Shown one piece after another: positions 1 through 5,995 of a stretch of 11,346 nucleotides of DNA. Below the pieces are notes generated by a model that had not been told where the DNA came from, ran no database searches, and saw only the letters and a program-made list of their open reading frames with translations. Within the stretch, counting starts at the first letter, position 1. Each line of letters starts with the position of its first letter. The stretch comes from JAFGKM01 sp964403465 (GTDB lineage: Bacteria > Ratteibacteria > UBA8468 > B48-G9 > JAFGKM01): assembly GCA_964403465.1 (NCBI GenBank), contig CAYOFY010000053.1, positions 1 through 11,346 of the forward strand, given 5' to 3'. The position numbers were made by a program, and so were the translations under genes.

Positions 1-76
1 TTCAGATTCTAAAGGGAATTACCCCTCTCTCAGGAAGATAAACGTGAAGATGAAGGAGGCATATGCTGAAGAATAG
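1..76 (+). CDS. C-terminal tail of an upstream gene, product unknown (partial)
   Basis: The frame beginning at base 2 is open from the left edge to a TAG at 74-76. It gives about 24 residues, ending in a basic then acidic tail (KMKEAYAEE). The stop lies 14 nt inside the next gene, the same overlap seen at the following junctions, which is the main reason to believe it is a real gene end. Too little is present to name a product. It is probably the preceding member of the same operon. Confidence 0.5.
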   Translation, partial: SDSKGNYPSLRKINVKMKEAYAEE

Positions 77-1067
77 GGAGCTCTATCAGATTTCTGTAAA
101 AAAGAGTGTGGATTGGCTGTTGACCCAGATTAATCCGGACGGTACTGTAAATCCGGTTTCCAAAGGGGCTATTGCCTATTACAAATTACCATGGGCTTTG
201 GTCCTTGCCGGCAAGTCTCTGGAGGCAAAAAAGATTATCAACTGGGTTGTCAGGGAAACTATGGCGTCTGACGGGGATTTCAAGAGTGAAAAAAGGCAGA
301 AATTCTCCCTGGATTATTATATTTATCCGAATGCATGGATCTGTCTTGCATCGCATCTTCTTTCGCTCTTTGATATTTCCTATCCAGCATGGAATTACAT
401 TGCCAGTCATCAGGACCCCGAGACAGGAGGCTATTGTTCCAAAGCCCCCTATGACCCGGACAATGATAACCTGGAGGATGCTATTTCTACCGCATGGTCA
501 TCAATGGTCGGTCTTTATCTCGGCAAACTGCAGGAGGCAGAGAAGGCGGCAAAGTTTCTGGCCGATTTACTTAAAGAACAGCCTGAATTCAAGGAAGAGT
601 TCTACTACTACAGGTATCCGGAGAGAGGGCTTGTTGTCAGGAAACCGGCTGAAGAACCAGACGAACGTTTTATCAGAATAAACATAAGGGACAAAGAGGA
701 AAACTTCTATTATATCGTTGGAGCGGTTGTCGCCTTCCTTGCCAAACTGGCATCCGTTACGGGCAACGCGGAACACCTTGAGCTTGCGGGAAAATACTAT
801 GATTTCATCCTGAGGGCGGGAGAGCATCCCTTCAATACCGAATCCTGCGGAAAGCTCTGTTACGCTTCCTCTTTCCTTTACCAGGCTTCGGGTGACAGGA
901 AGTATCTTGAAATGGCTGAAAAATTTATGGTTTCCCTCCTTGGGATTGGCGAACCGGCGGGATTCTGGATTCGCGGCGGCAGTCCGACTGCTTCCTCAAC
1001 CTCGGAATTCTGCATATGGCGATATAATCTATTGGTTATCGGTGAAGGGGAGAATGGCCATGTATGA
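63..1067 (+). CDS. Predicted alpha/alpha-toroid (terpenoid-cyclase / six-hairpin-like) protein, function unknown
   Basis: This is a 334-residue soluble protein without signal peptide or membrane segments. It contains repeated helix-pair units: residues 12-64 (with VDWLLTQINPDGTV), 88-115, 140-171, 214-252 and 264-293. Gly/Asp/Trp-rich turns such as PDGTVN and DPETGGY are typical of the alpha/alpha-barrel fold of prenyltransferase/squalene-cyclase-like domains and of six-hairpin glycosidases and epimerases. I see no DxDD cyclase motif, so terpene cyclisation is not supported. An enzyme or binding protein for a sugar or polyol is equally possible. An AAGGAGG Shine-Dalgarno at 53-59 supports the ATG, though the spacing is only 3 nt. 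It overlaps both neighbours by 14 nt and so belongs to the operon with the SAF oxidoreductase and the E1 genes. Fold call is moderate; function is unknown. Confidence 0.75.
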   Translation: MLKNRELYQISVKKSVDWLLTQINPDGTVNPVSKGAIAYYKLPWALVLAGKSLEAKKIINWVVRETMASDGDFKSEKRQKFSLDYYIYPNAWICLASHLLSLFDISYPAWNYIASHQDPETGGYCSKAPYDPDNDNLEDAISTAWSSMVGLYLGKLQEAEKAAKFLADLLKEQPEFKEEFYYYRYPERGLVVRKPAEEPDERFIRINIRDKEENFYYIVGAVVAFLAKLASVTGNAEHLELAGKYYDFILRAGEHPFNTESCGKLCYASSFLYQASGDRKYLEMAEKFMVSLLGIGEPAGFWIRGGSPTASSTSEFCIWRYNLLVIGEGENGHV

Positions 1068-2259
1068 AAAACGCGCGCCGGTCAGGGTCGGAATAGTTGA
1101 TGCCGCAGGATATATGGGCAGCGGTATTTTTAACGTAATCAACCGGCTGAAATGGATTGAAGTGAAAGGTGTATACGACAGAGATAAGGCAAGATTGGAA
1201 GAAATATTGGAATTACACGGAAGGCCACGTACAGAAATTTATCCTTCAATAGAGGAATTATGTGCGGACCCGGAAATACAGGCAGTCGTTGACGGAGGCT
1301 GTGATCCATTGACGGGTTGTGAAACCGGATATTTCTCCGCATGCAATAAGAAGCACCTGGTATCCATGAATATTGAAGCAGATGTAACAATCGGGCTGAC
1401 CTTGAAAAAACTTCACGAAGAGAACGGCGTCATCTATACGGTTGCAGAAGGGGATGAGCCAAGCGAACTGAAGAAATTCTATGACCATTATACCCTGCTG
1501 AATTTTGATGTTATTGCATGCGGCAAAGGGAAAAACAATCCTTTGAACGTAGAAGCCAACCCTGAATCAGTGAGGAACTTCTTGCCGGATAACGGTATTA
1601 CCGCCGAACAGGTGACTTCCTTTGTTGATGGGTCAAAAACGATGTTTGAGATGGCGTGTCTTTCAAATGCAACAGGTCTTCTCCCGGATATTCGGGGTAT
1701 GCACGGGCCCGAAGCAGGTATTCAGGAAGCGCTTTCGCTTTTCAGAAAAAAAGAAAACGGTGGCATCCTGAAACAGGAAGGAGTAATAGACTATGTAACA
1801 GGGAGAGATCTTTCCGGAGGGGTTTTCATTGTGGTCTCAACACCGGATAAGAGGATACAATCGGACTTTGATTATCTGAAAATCGGGAAAGGGCCGTACT
1901 ACATTTTTTACCAGCGTTTCCACAACTGGTTTATTGACCTTCCGATTTCAATAGCAAAGGTTGTTTTTGAGAAGCGGCCGGGTCATGCTCCGCAGGACGA
2001 TTTTTCTCAGGTCTTTGCCGCGGCGAAAAAGAATTTGCAGAAAGGGGAACGACTGGACGGAATCGGCGGATTCAGCACGTTCGGAGTTGTTGAAAAAAGC
2101 AAAATCGGGAGACAGGAAGGCCTGTTCCCTTCCGGTTTGACAAGAAACGTTGTTCTGAAAAATGATATCAAGAAAGGCGAGATTATCAGATGGGACATGA
2201 TAGACATTCCAGACTCGCTTCTTCTCAGGTTGTACAAAAAACAACATGAAATTGGATAA
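1054..2259 (+). CDS. NAD(P)-dependent oxidoreductase with homoserine-dehydrogenase-like N-terminus and C-terminal SAF domain (COG4091/DRL-like)
   Basis: The protein has 401 residues from ATG 1054, or 399 from ATG 1060. Its N-terminus is a Rossmann dinucleotide-binding motif (VRVGIVDAAGYMGSG, then an acidic residue in VKGVYDRD). The middle has the blocks I associate with predicted homoserine dehydrogenases of COG4091: EGDEPSE, a lysine-containing ACGKGKNNP, SFVDGSKTMFEMA, NATGLLPDIRGMHGPE. The last 65 residues (GIGGFSTFG to IIRWDMIDIP) look like a SAF domain. Family members include the Brucella-type DXR-like (DRL) reductoisomerase, which makes 2-C-methylerythritol 4-phosphate from DXP, and other sugar-acid or polyol oxidoreductases; which reaction applies here is unknown. 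A GAAGGGG stretch (1044-1050) serves either start. I prefer 1054 because it gives a 14-nt overlap like the other junctions. The open frame extends upstream to 892, but that part lies inside the preceding gene. Confidence 0.85.
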   Translation: MAMYEKRAPVRVGIVDAAGYMGSGIFNVINRLKWIEVKGVYDRDKARLEEILELHGRPRTEIYPSIEELCADPEIQAVVDGGCDPLTGCETGYFSACNKKHLVSMNIEADVTIGLTLKKLHEENGVIYTVAEGDEPSELKKFYDHYTLLNFDVIACGKGKNNPLNVEANPESVRNFLPDNGITAEQVTSFVDGSKTMFEMACLSNATGLLPDIRGMHGPEAGIQEALSLFRKKENGGILKQEGVIDYVTGRDLSGGVFIVVSTPDKRIQSDFDYLKIGKGPYYIFYQRFHNWFIDLPISIAKVVFEKRPGHAPQDDFSQVFAAAKKNLQKGERLDGIGGFSTFGVVEKSKIGRQEGLFPSGLTRNVVLKNDIKKGEIIRWDMIDIPDSLLLRLYKKQHEIG

Positions 2260-3208
2260 GAAGTTGCTGCTGCGGATGTATCACCAGATGCTGCGCATCA
2301 GATATTTTGAAGAAAGGGTGGATGAACTTTTTTCCAGAGGATTGATTCATGGAACATGCCATCTTTACATAGGGGAAGAAGCCATTGCCGTGGGGGCTGT
2401 TTCCGCTCTTCACCCTGAGGATTACATTATCTCCACCCACCGGGGACACGGCCATTGTTTAATGAAAGGCGCCGAGTCCGGGAAGATGATGGCAGAGATT
2501 CTGGGCAAAAAGACCGGGTACTGCAAGGGCAAAGGCGGCTCCATGCATATTGCCGACCTTACCGGCAGGAATCTGGGGGCGAACGGTATCGTGGGTGGCG
2601 GTATTCCTCTGGCCGTAGGTGCTGCTTTTGCCTTGAAATACCGGAAGAAGAAAGAAATCATTCTCTGTTTTTTTGGAGATGGGGCTGTTAATCAGGGATG
2701 TTTCCATGAGAGTTTGAATATGTCAGGGCTGTTGAAACTGCCGGTCGTTTTTATATGTGAAAATAACAAATATGGAATGTCCATGAATATTGCCAGAGCA
2801 TGCGCCAGTGAAACAATATGCCAGAGAGCCTATAGTTACGCGATGGAAGGGATACAGGTTGATGGAAACGATGTCCTGTCGGTTTATGATACGGTTTCAG
2901 AATCCGTGGAATCAGTGCGTTCAGGAGGAAAACCGGTTTTGATTGAGGCGTTAACCTATCGGTGGAAAGGACACTCAAAGAGCGACAGGAATCTTTATCG
3001 CACCAGGGAAGAGATTGATTCATGGAAAGCCAGATGTCCGATAAAAACATTTCACGGGAAATTAATCGATGAATTGAAAGTTGCCAGTGAAACTGAATTG
3101 CTGGGATTAGAGAAAAAAGCAGAGATGGAGATGGACGAAGCAGTGCAGTTTGCTATGGCCAGTCCTGAACCTGAAGTGGAAGAGGCCGTTACCGATGTCT
3201 ATGCGTAA
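2246..3208 (+). CDS. Thiamine-diphosphate-dependent 2-oxoacid dehydrogenase E1 component, alpha subunit
   Basis: This 320-residue protein has the pyruvate/acetoin dehydrogenase E1-alpha architecture. Present are STHRGHGH (64-70), GKGGSMH (95-101) and the ThDP/Mg motif GDGAVNQG at 144-151 closed by ENNKYG (172-177). The loop YRWKGHSKSDRNLYR (238-252) is the region that contacts ThDP and is phosphorylated in mitochondrial enzymes. It would pair with the beta subunit encoded next to decarboxylate a 2-oxoacid. Pyruvate, acetoin or a longer substrate cannot be distinguished from sequence. It overlaps the SAF oxidoreductase by 14 nt and has only a weak CAGG (2226-2229) upstream, so translation is probably coupled. 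No lipoyl E2 or E3 gene is nearby, so it may serve a dedicated biosynthetic reaction rather than a housekeeping complex. Family assignment is secure; substrate is not. Confidence 0.93.
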   Translation: MKLDKKLLLRMYHQMLRIRYFEERVDELFSRGLIHGTCHLYIGEEAIAVGAVSALHPEDYIISTHRGHGHCLMKGAESGKMMAEILGKKTGYCKGKGGSMHIADLTGRNLGANGIVGGGIPLAVGAAFALKYRKKKEIILCFFGDGAVNQGCFHESLNMSGLLKLPVVFICENNKYGMSMNIARACASETICQRAYSYAMEGIQVDGNDVLSVYDTVSESVESVRSGGKPVLIEALTYRWKGHSKSDRNLYRTREEIDSWKARCPIKTFHGKLIDELKVASETELLGLEKKAEMEMDEAVQFAMASPEPEVEEAVTDVYA

Positions 3209-4190
3209 GATAACTTTCAGAGAAGCAATAAGGGAAGCATTGAGGGAGGAGATGAAACGGGACCACAGCGTCTATCTCATTGGTGAAGATATCGGTATCT
3301 ACGGAGGTGCCTTTGCCGTAACGGAAGGTCTTTTAAATGAGTTTGGACCGGAGAGAGTGGTGGATACACCTATTTCTGAAGCGGCCATCATAGGTACAGC
3401 AACGGGTTCTGCACTTCTGGGATTAAGGCCTGTAGCTGAAATAATGTATTTTGACTTTATCACCCTTGCTTCAGACCAGTTGGTAAATCAGGCTGCCAAA
3501 TTACGATATATGTTTGGAGGTAAGGCAAAAGTACCGATGGTGGTGCGTGGAGCAGCCGGTTGCGGTACCGGAGCGGCTGGCCATCATTCGCAGAGCCTGG
3601 AAGCATGGATGACTCATATACCGGGCCTTAAGGTTGTAATGCCTGCTACCCCTTATGATGCGAAAGGCCTTCTAAAAAGCGCCATCAGGGATGATAACCC
3701 GGTTGTTTTCATTGAACATAAGAAACTATACTCCCTCAAGGGCGAAGTTCCGGAAGAAGAATACACGATACCTCTGGGGAGGGCTGAAGTAAAGAAAGAG
3801 GGAGACCATCTTACAATTATCTCCTATTCCAATGCTTTGATAAAAGCAATGCTGGCTGCTGAAATCCTTGATTCCTCAGGAATCAGTGCGGAGGTTATAG
3901 ACCTGCGGACACTTTCTCCGCTTGATACCGGAACAATTTTTACTTCGGTGAAAAAAACCGGCAGGGCACTCATCGTTGCCGAGGCGGCCGGTTTCAGCGG
4001 GTTTGATGCGGAAGTCACTTCTTTGATTGCAGAAAATTGTCTTGACTACATGGAATCCATAACGAGACTGGGAGGTGCTTTTACTCCTGTCCCGTATAAC
4101 AGAAAATTAGAAGAGAGTATTGTTCCGCAGGTAGATACCATTGTGAATAAAATCAGGGAAATAGTGGGTCCCGGGAGGGTATCGGTATGA
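3195..4190 (+). CDS. Thiamine-diphosphate-dependent 2-oxoacid dehydrogenase E1 component, beta subunit
   Basis: The product has 331 residues from ATG 3195. It shows the usual transketolase-like pyrimidine-binding domain: LIGEDIGIYGGAF (28-40), DTPISEAA with the ThDP-activating Glu at 62, RPVAEIMYFDF, RYMFGGK, and GAAGHHSQ with two histidines at 130-131. The C-terminal domain starts around residue 195 and carries VIDLRTLSPLD. It forms the alpha2beta2 E1 enzyme with the preceding gene. GGAAGAGG (3178-3185) lies 9 nt before ATG 3195, better placed than for ATG 3201, and the chosen start gives a 14-nt overlap. The frame is open further upstream to 3150, but those codons lie inside the alpha gene. 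The end overlaps the next gene as ATGA. Assignment to the E1-beta family is firm. Confidence 0.93.
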   Translation: MSMRKITFREAIREALREEMKRDHSVYLIGEDIGIYGGAFAVTEGLLNEFGPERVVDTPISEAAIIGTATGSALLGLRPVAEIMYFDFITLASDQLVNQAAKLRYMFGGKAKVPMVVRGAAGCGTGAAGHHSQSLEAWMTHIPGLKVVMPATPYDAKGLLKSAIRDDNPVVFIEHKKLYSLKGEVPEEEYTIPLGRAEVKKEGDHLTIISYSNALIKAMLAAEILDSSGISAEVIDLRTLSPLDTGTIFTSVKKTGRALIVAEAAGFSGFDAEVTSLIAENCLDYMESITRLGGAFTPVPYNRKLEESIVPQVDTIVNKIREIVGPGRVSV

Positions 4191-4519
4191 GCATAATAAT
4201 AGGTAGCAAGAATTATTGTTTGTTCTGCAAAAAGGAGCAAATGCACAGATTGATTTACGTAGGACATCCAGAAACAAGCGGTGAAATCTATCTTAAGAAA
4301 ATGGTTTGCTGTGAATGCGGAAATGTTCTGTCAATGGACCGGATGGAGATTCTGGAGTCTTATTTCAAAAAACTTTCTTCCGGCATTCTGAATAACCCGT
4401 TTCGCGCTATCAGGGAATTTGAAAAACATCCGTGCTCTTTTGTCATGAACTGGCCCCGCCGGTCATTGACAAGAGGTTACCGCTTGGCCAGAGAAATCTT
4501 TGAAATAGTCAGAAATTGA
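4187..4519 (+). CDS. Small zinc-ribbon protein, function unknown
   Basis: This 110-residue protein has a CxxC at 11-14 (YCLFCKK) and a second at 41-44 (VCCECGN), about 26 residues apart. That is the spacing of a treble-clef or zinc-ribbon site binding one Zn2+. The second half is basic and helical (SRAIREF-like stretch near 70-80, RRSLTRGYRLAREIFEIV at 91-108). There is no signal peptide or membrane helix. Its ATG overlaps the stop of E1-beta as ATGA, so it is translationally coupled and likely part of the operon, possibly as an accessory or rubredoxin-like partner; that role is inferred from position only. The convergent CvpA-like gene ends 34 nt downstream and also encodes a zinc ribbon. 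I do not recognise a named family. Confidence 0.75.
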   Translation: MSIIIGSKNYCLFCKKEQMHRLIYVGHPETSGEIYLKKMVCCECGNVLSMDRMEILESYFKKLSSGILNNPFRAIREFEKHPCSFVMNWPRRSLTRGYRLAREIFEIVRN

Positions 4520-4553
4520 CCGCGATTTCCCGGAAAAAGTTGTTGGACTAGGA

Positions 4554-5420
4554 CTAGTAAGTGGTGGGAGGTTGCCATTCCCACAGTTCAAGGGACTTGC
4601 TGTCAACGGGACATGTTCCCTTTGGAGAGATGAGTCTGTAGTTCGGCCAGCGACCGCAGTCAAATCTGACTTTCTGCCTGGCCAGGTCCACTGGACAACC
4701 GCCATATAACCTGTGGAATCCTTCATATGTCTGGCAGCCATCCGACGTTCTTCCGCATATTGTACAGACCAGTTTTGGAACCATCGTTGCCCCTATCCTG
4801 AGGAAATAACCTTCAAATCTCACCTTGCCGCCACACTCCATGCAGGTGAATCCTTCAAACCTGGAGAAATTTATCCTGCAGAAACGTATCTCCTTATTTT
4901 CGGGATTGAACTCATCGGCATATTTTTTCGGGAGATATATCATCTTGGGCAGGTTAATGCCGATTCTATCCGTTTTTTCATAAACACGGGGCATAAATTT
5001 CAGAATATAGCTGTGTAGCCTGCTGTGCTGTATATCCATGGCCGAGTCAAAAGATATGCTCATCGTGAGAAAAAGCAGACCCGCGAACACGAATCCTTCA
5101 ATCACTCCCGGCAGGATTCCAAATAGCCGGTCAACGATGTGTTTAACGTCAACGCGTTTTCTCAGGACATCAAGGAGTATTACCATTGCCATTACCAGAA
5201 TGAGGGACGTTGCCAGGAAACATACCAGTTCAACAGCGTTTCCCCTTATGTTGAACTTTATCAGAAGGTTCACCGGTGCCCTGTAGGCAATGGATGCGAG
5301 TGATATTCCCGCGGTTATGCCAAGCAGGTCAAGAAAACCTCCCACAAATCCCCTGATGAGGCCCAGTAATGCACCGCTTAGTACAAGAATAGCGCCAATT
5401 ATATCTATGCCTGTGAACAT
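4554..5420 (-). CDS. CvpA-family membrane protein with C-terminal Cys-rich zinc-ribbon domain
   Basis: The product has 288 residues from ATG 5420. Residues 1-125 form a CvpA (colicin V production) type membrane domain. It starts MFTGIDIIGAILVLSGALLG and contains GLIRGFVGGFLDLLG, the typical Gly-rich turn after the first helix. Hydrophobic segments lie near 5-21, 25-45, 63-84 and 101-121, with LFGILPGVIEGF before the last. The remaining 160 residues are soluble and hold CxxC pairs at 193/196 and 219/222 plus Cys 229, 242, 255 and 270, so one or two zinc sites are likely. Typical CvpA proteins end after the fourth helix, so this tail is unusual. The frame is open to 5561, but that extension crosses a terminator hairpin and overlaps the neighbouring gene. 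No Shine-Dalgarno is visible before 5420, so the start is the least certain part. Confidence 0.8.
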   Translation of the reverse strand: MFTGIDIIGAILVLSGALLGLIRGFVGGFLDLLGITAGISLASIAYRAPVNLLIKFNIRGNAVELVCFLATSLILVMAMVILLDVLRKRVDVKHIVDRLFGILPGVIEGFVFAGLLFLTMSISFDSAMDIQHSRLHSYILKFMPRVYEKTDRIGINLPKMIYLPKKYADEFNPENKEIRFCRINFSRFEGFTCMECGGKVRFEGYFLRIGATMVPKLVCTICGRTSDGCQTYEGFHRLYGGCPVDLARQKVRFDCGRWPNYRLISPKGTCPVDSKSLELWEWQPPTTY

Positions 5421-5436
5421 GGTTATATGATACAGC

Positions 5437-5479
5437 AATAAATAAAAATAGGAAAGGGACGGTACCGGAATCCCTTTCC
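5437..5479 (-). terminator. Rho-independent terminator after the secreted coiled-coil gene
   Basis: A perfect 9-bp stem pairs 5451-5459 (GGAAAGGGA) with 5471-5479 (TCCCTTTCC) around an 11-nt loop that itself contains the palindrome CGGTACCG. Reading the - strand, the stem is followed at once by TATTTTTATTTATT. It lies 27 nt after the stop of the gene ending at 5506 and just before the CvpA-like gene. The CvpA-like gene is therefore probably transcribed by read-through or from its own promoter, which I could not find convincingly. Confidence 0.8.
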
Positions 5480-5505
5480 CACTCTTATCTGATTCCCATG
5501 CGGGG

Positions 5506-5892
5506 TCATTTATCCCCTTGTTTCTTCCTTTCCGGCTGACGACCTTCAGGATGCTGGCCACCTTCAGGTCCGGGCCCCATCTTCTGCCATTCCTGTCTCA
5601 TTCCTTCAAGTTGTTCTTTCAATCCCTGGTATTCCGCGTCATTTGCCAGTTTTGAATCTATCCTATTCCGCATCTGCTGATGCAATTTCCTCATGTTTTC
5701 CATCATCCCCTGAAGTTCAGCATCGTTATCAATAACCTTTTTTTCCATCTCGCGCATTTCCTGTCTTATCTGGAGAGCATTTCTCAGTTTCTCCCTTGGA
5801 CGTTCCTTGTTCTGTCCACTCTGGGCGAACAGTGTTCCGGAAATCATGAGCATCATCAATATCCCCGGCAGAATCATCATTTTCTTTCTCAT
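5506..5892 (-). CDS. Small secreted coiled-coil protein with internal duplication, function unknown
   Basis: The protein has 128 residues. Residues 1-23 form a signal peptide: basic start MRKK, Met/Leu/Ile-rich core, then GTLFAQ with likely cleavage after Ala 23. The mature part is highly charged helix, about residues 30-104, predicted to form coiled coil. It contains a repeated block: NDAELQGMMENM at 56-67 and NDAEYQGLKEQL at 84-95, offset by exactly 28 residues or four heptads. The tail is Pro/Gly/Gln-rich and hydrophilic. Composition and size resemble small periplasmic chaperone-like proteins of the Spy/CpxP sort, but no LTxxQ motif is present, so I do not assign it there. The start is supported by a strong Shine-Dalgarno (AGGGAGGTG, 5900-5908) 7 nt upstream. 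It is divergent from the HAD gene. Confidence 0.8.
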   Translation of the reverse strand: MRKKMMILPGILMMLMISGTLFAQSGQNKERPREKLRNALQIRQEMREMEKKVIDNDAELQGMMENMRKLHQQMRNRIDSKLANDAEYQGLKEQLEGMRQEWQKMGPGPEGGQHPEGRQPERKKQGDK

Positions 5893-5899
5893 GTTTTTT

Positions 5900-5921
5900 C
5901 ACCTCCCTTGCCCCACAAGGG
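5900..5921 (-). promoter_or_regulatory. Strong Shine-Dalgarno partly inside a stem-loop
   Basis: The - strand reads AGGGAGGTG at 5908-5900, 7 nt before the ATG of the secreted coiled-coil gene. Bases 5905-5910 (CCCTTG on + strand) can pair with 5916-5921 (CAAGGG) around a 5-nt loop. In mRNA the hairpin would bury the first four bases of the ribosome binding site and leave AGGTG free. It could modulate translation or protect the 5' end; no regulator is implied by the sequence. Confidence 0.4.
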
Positions 5922-5956
5922 GTAAAGATTTTTTCTGTTTTCAATAAATTAGACGG

Positions 5957-5985
5957 TTGACACCGAGAATGGTTTAGTGTAAATT
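5957..5985 (+). promoter_or_regulatory. Sigma70-type promoter for the HAD-ftsB-serS operon
   Basis: A perfect -35 box TTGACA (5957-5962) is followed 17 nt later by TAAATT (5980-5985), a 4/6 match to TATAAT. Transcription would start around 5991-5993, just 3-5 nt before the ATG at 5996. The transcript would therefore be essentially leaderless, which fits the absence of any Shine-Dalgarno before that ATG. Confidence 0.6.
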
Positions 5986-5995
5986 TATACCTCAA

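Noticed and set aside
892..1053. Extension of the SAF oxidoreductase to an ATG at 892
   Set aside because: It would overlap the toroid gene by 176 nt, and the added residues have no relation to the Rossmann start VRVGIVDAAG.
63..1067. Terpene cyclase encoded next to a DXS/DXR-like pair
   Set aside because: The protein lacks DxDD or QW-repeat motifs needed for cyclase activity. Only the general alpha/alpha fold is suggested, so a terpenoid pathway is not claimed.
4520..4553. Bidirectional terminator between the convergent genes
   Set aside because: TTTCCCGGAAA has too short a stem and a one-base loop, and no T-run follows on either strand.
5421..5561. N-terminal extension of the CvpA-like protein by 47 residues to an ATG at 5561
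   Set aside because: The extension runs through the terminator hairpin at 5451-5479 and into the coding region of the neighbouring gene. Its residues are polar and unlike CvpA N-termini, whereas MFTGIDIIGA from 5420 is typical.
5905..5935. Rho-independent terminator on the + strand (CCCTTG stem followed by TTTTTT)
   Set aside because: No + strand gene lies upstream, and the T-run starts several bases after a weak 6-bp stem. A role in the - strand leader is more plausible.
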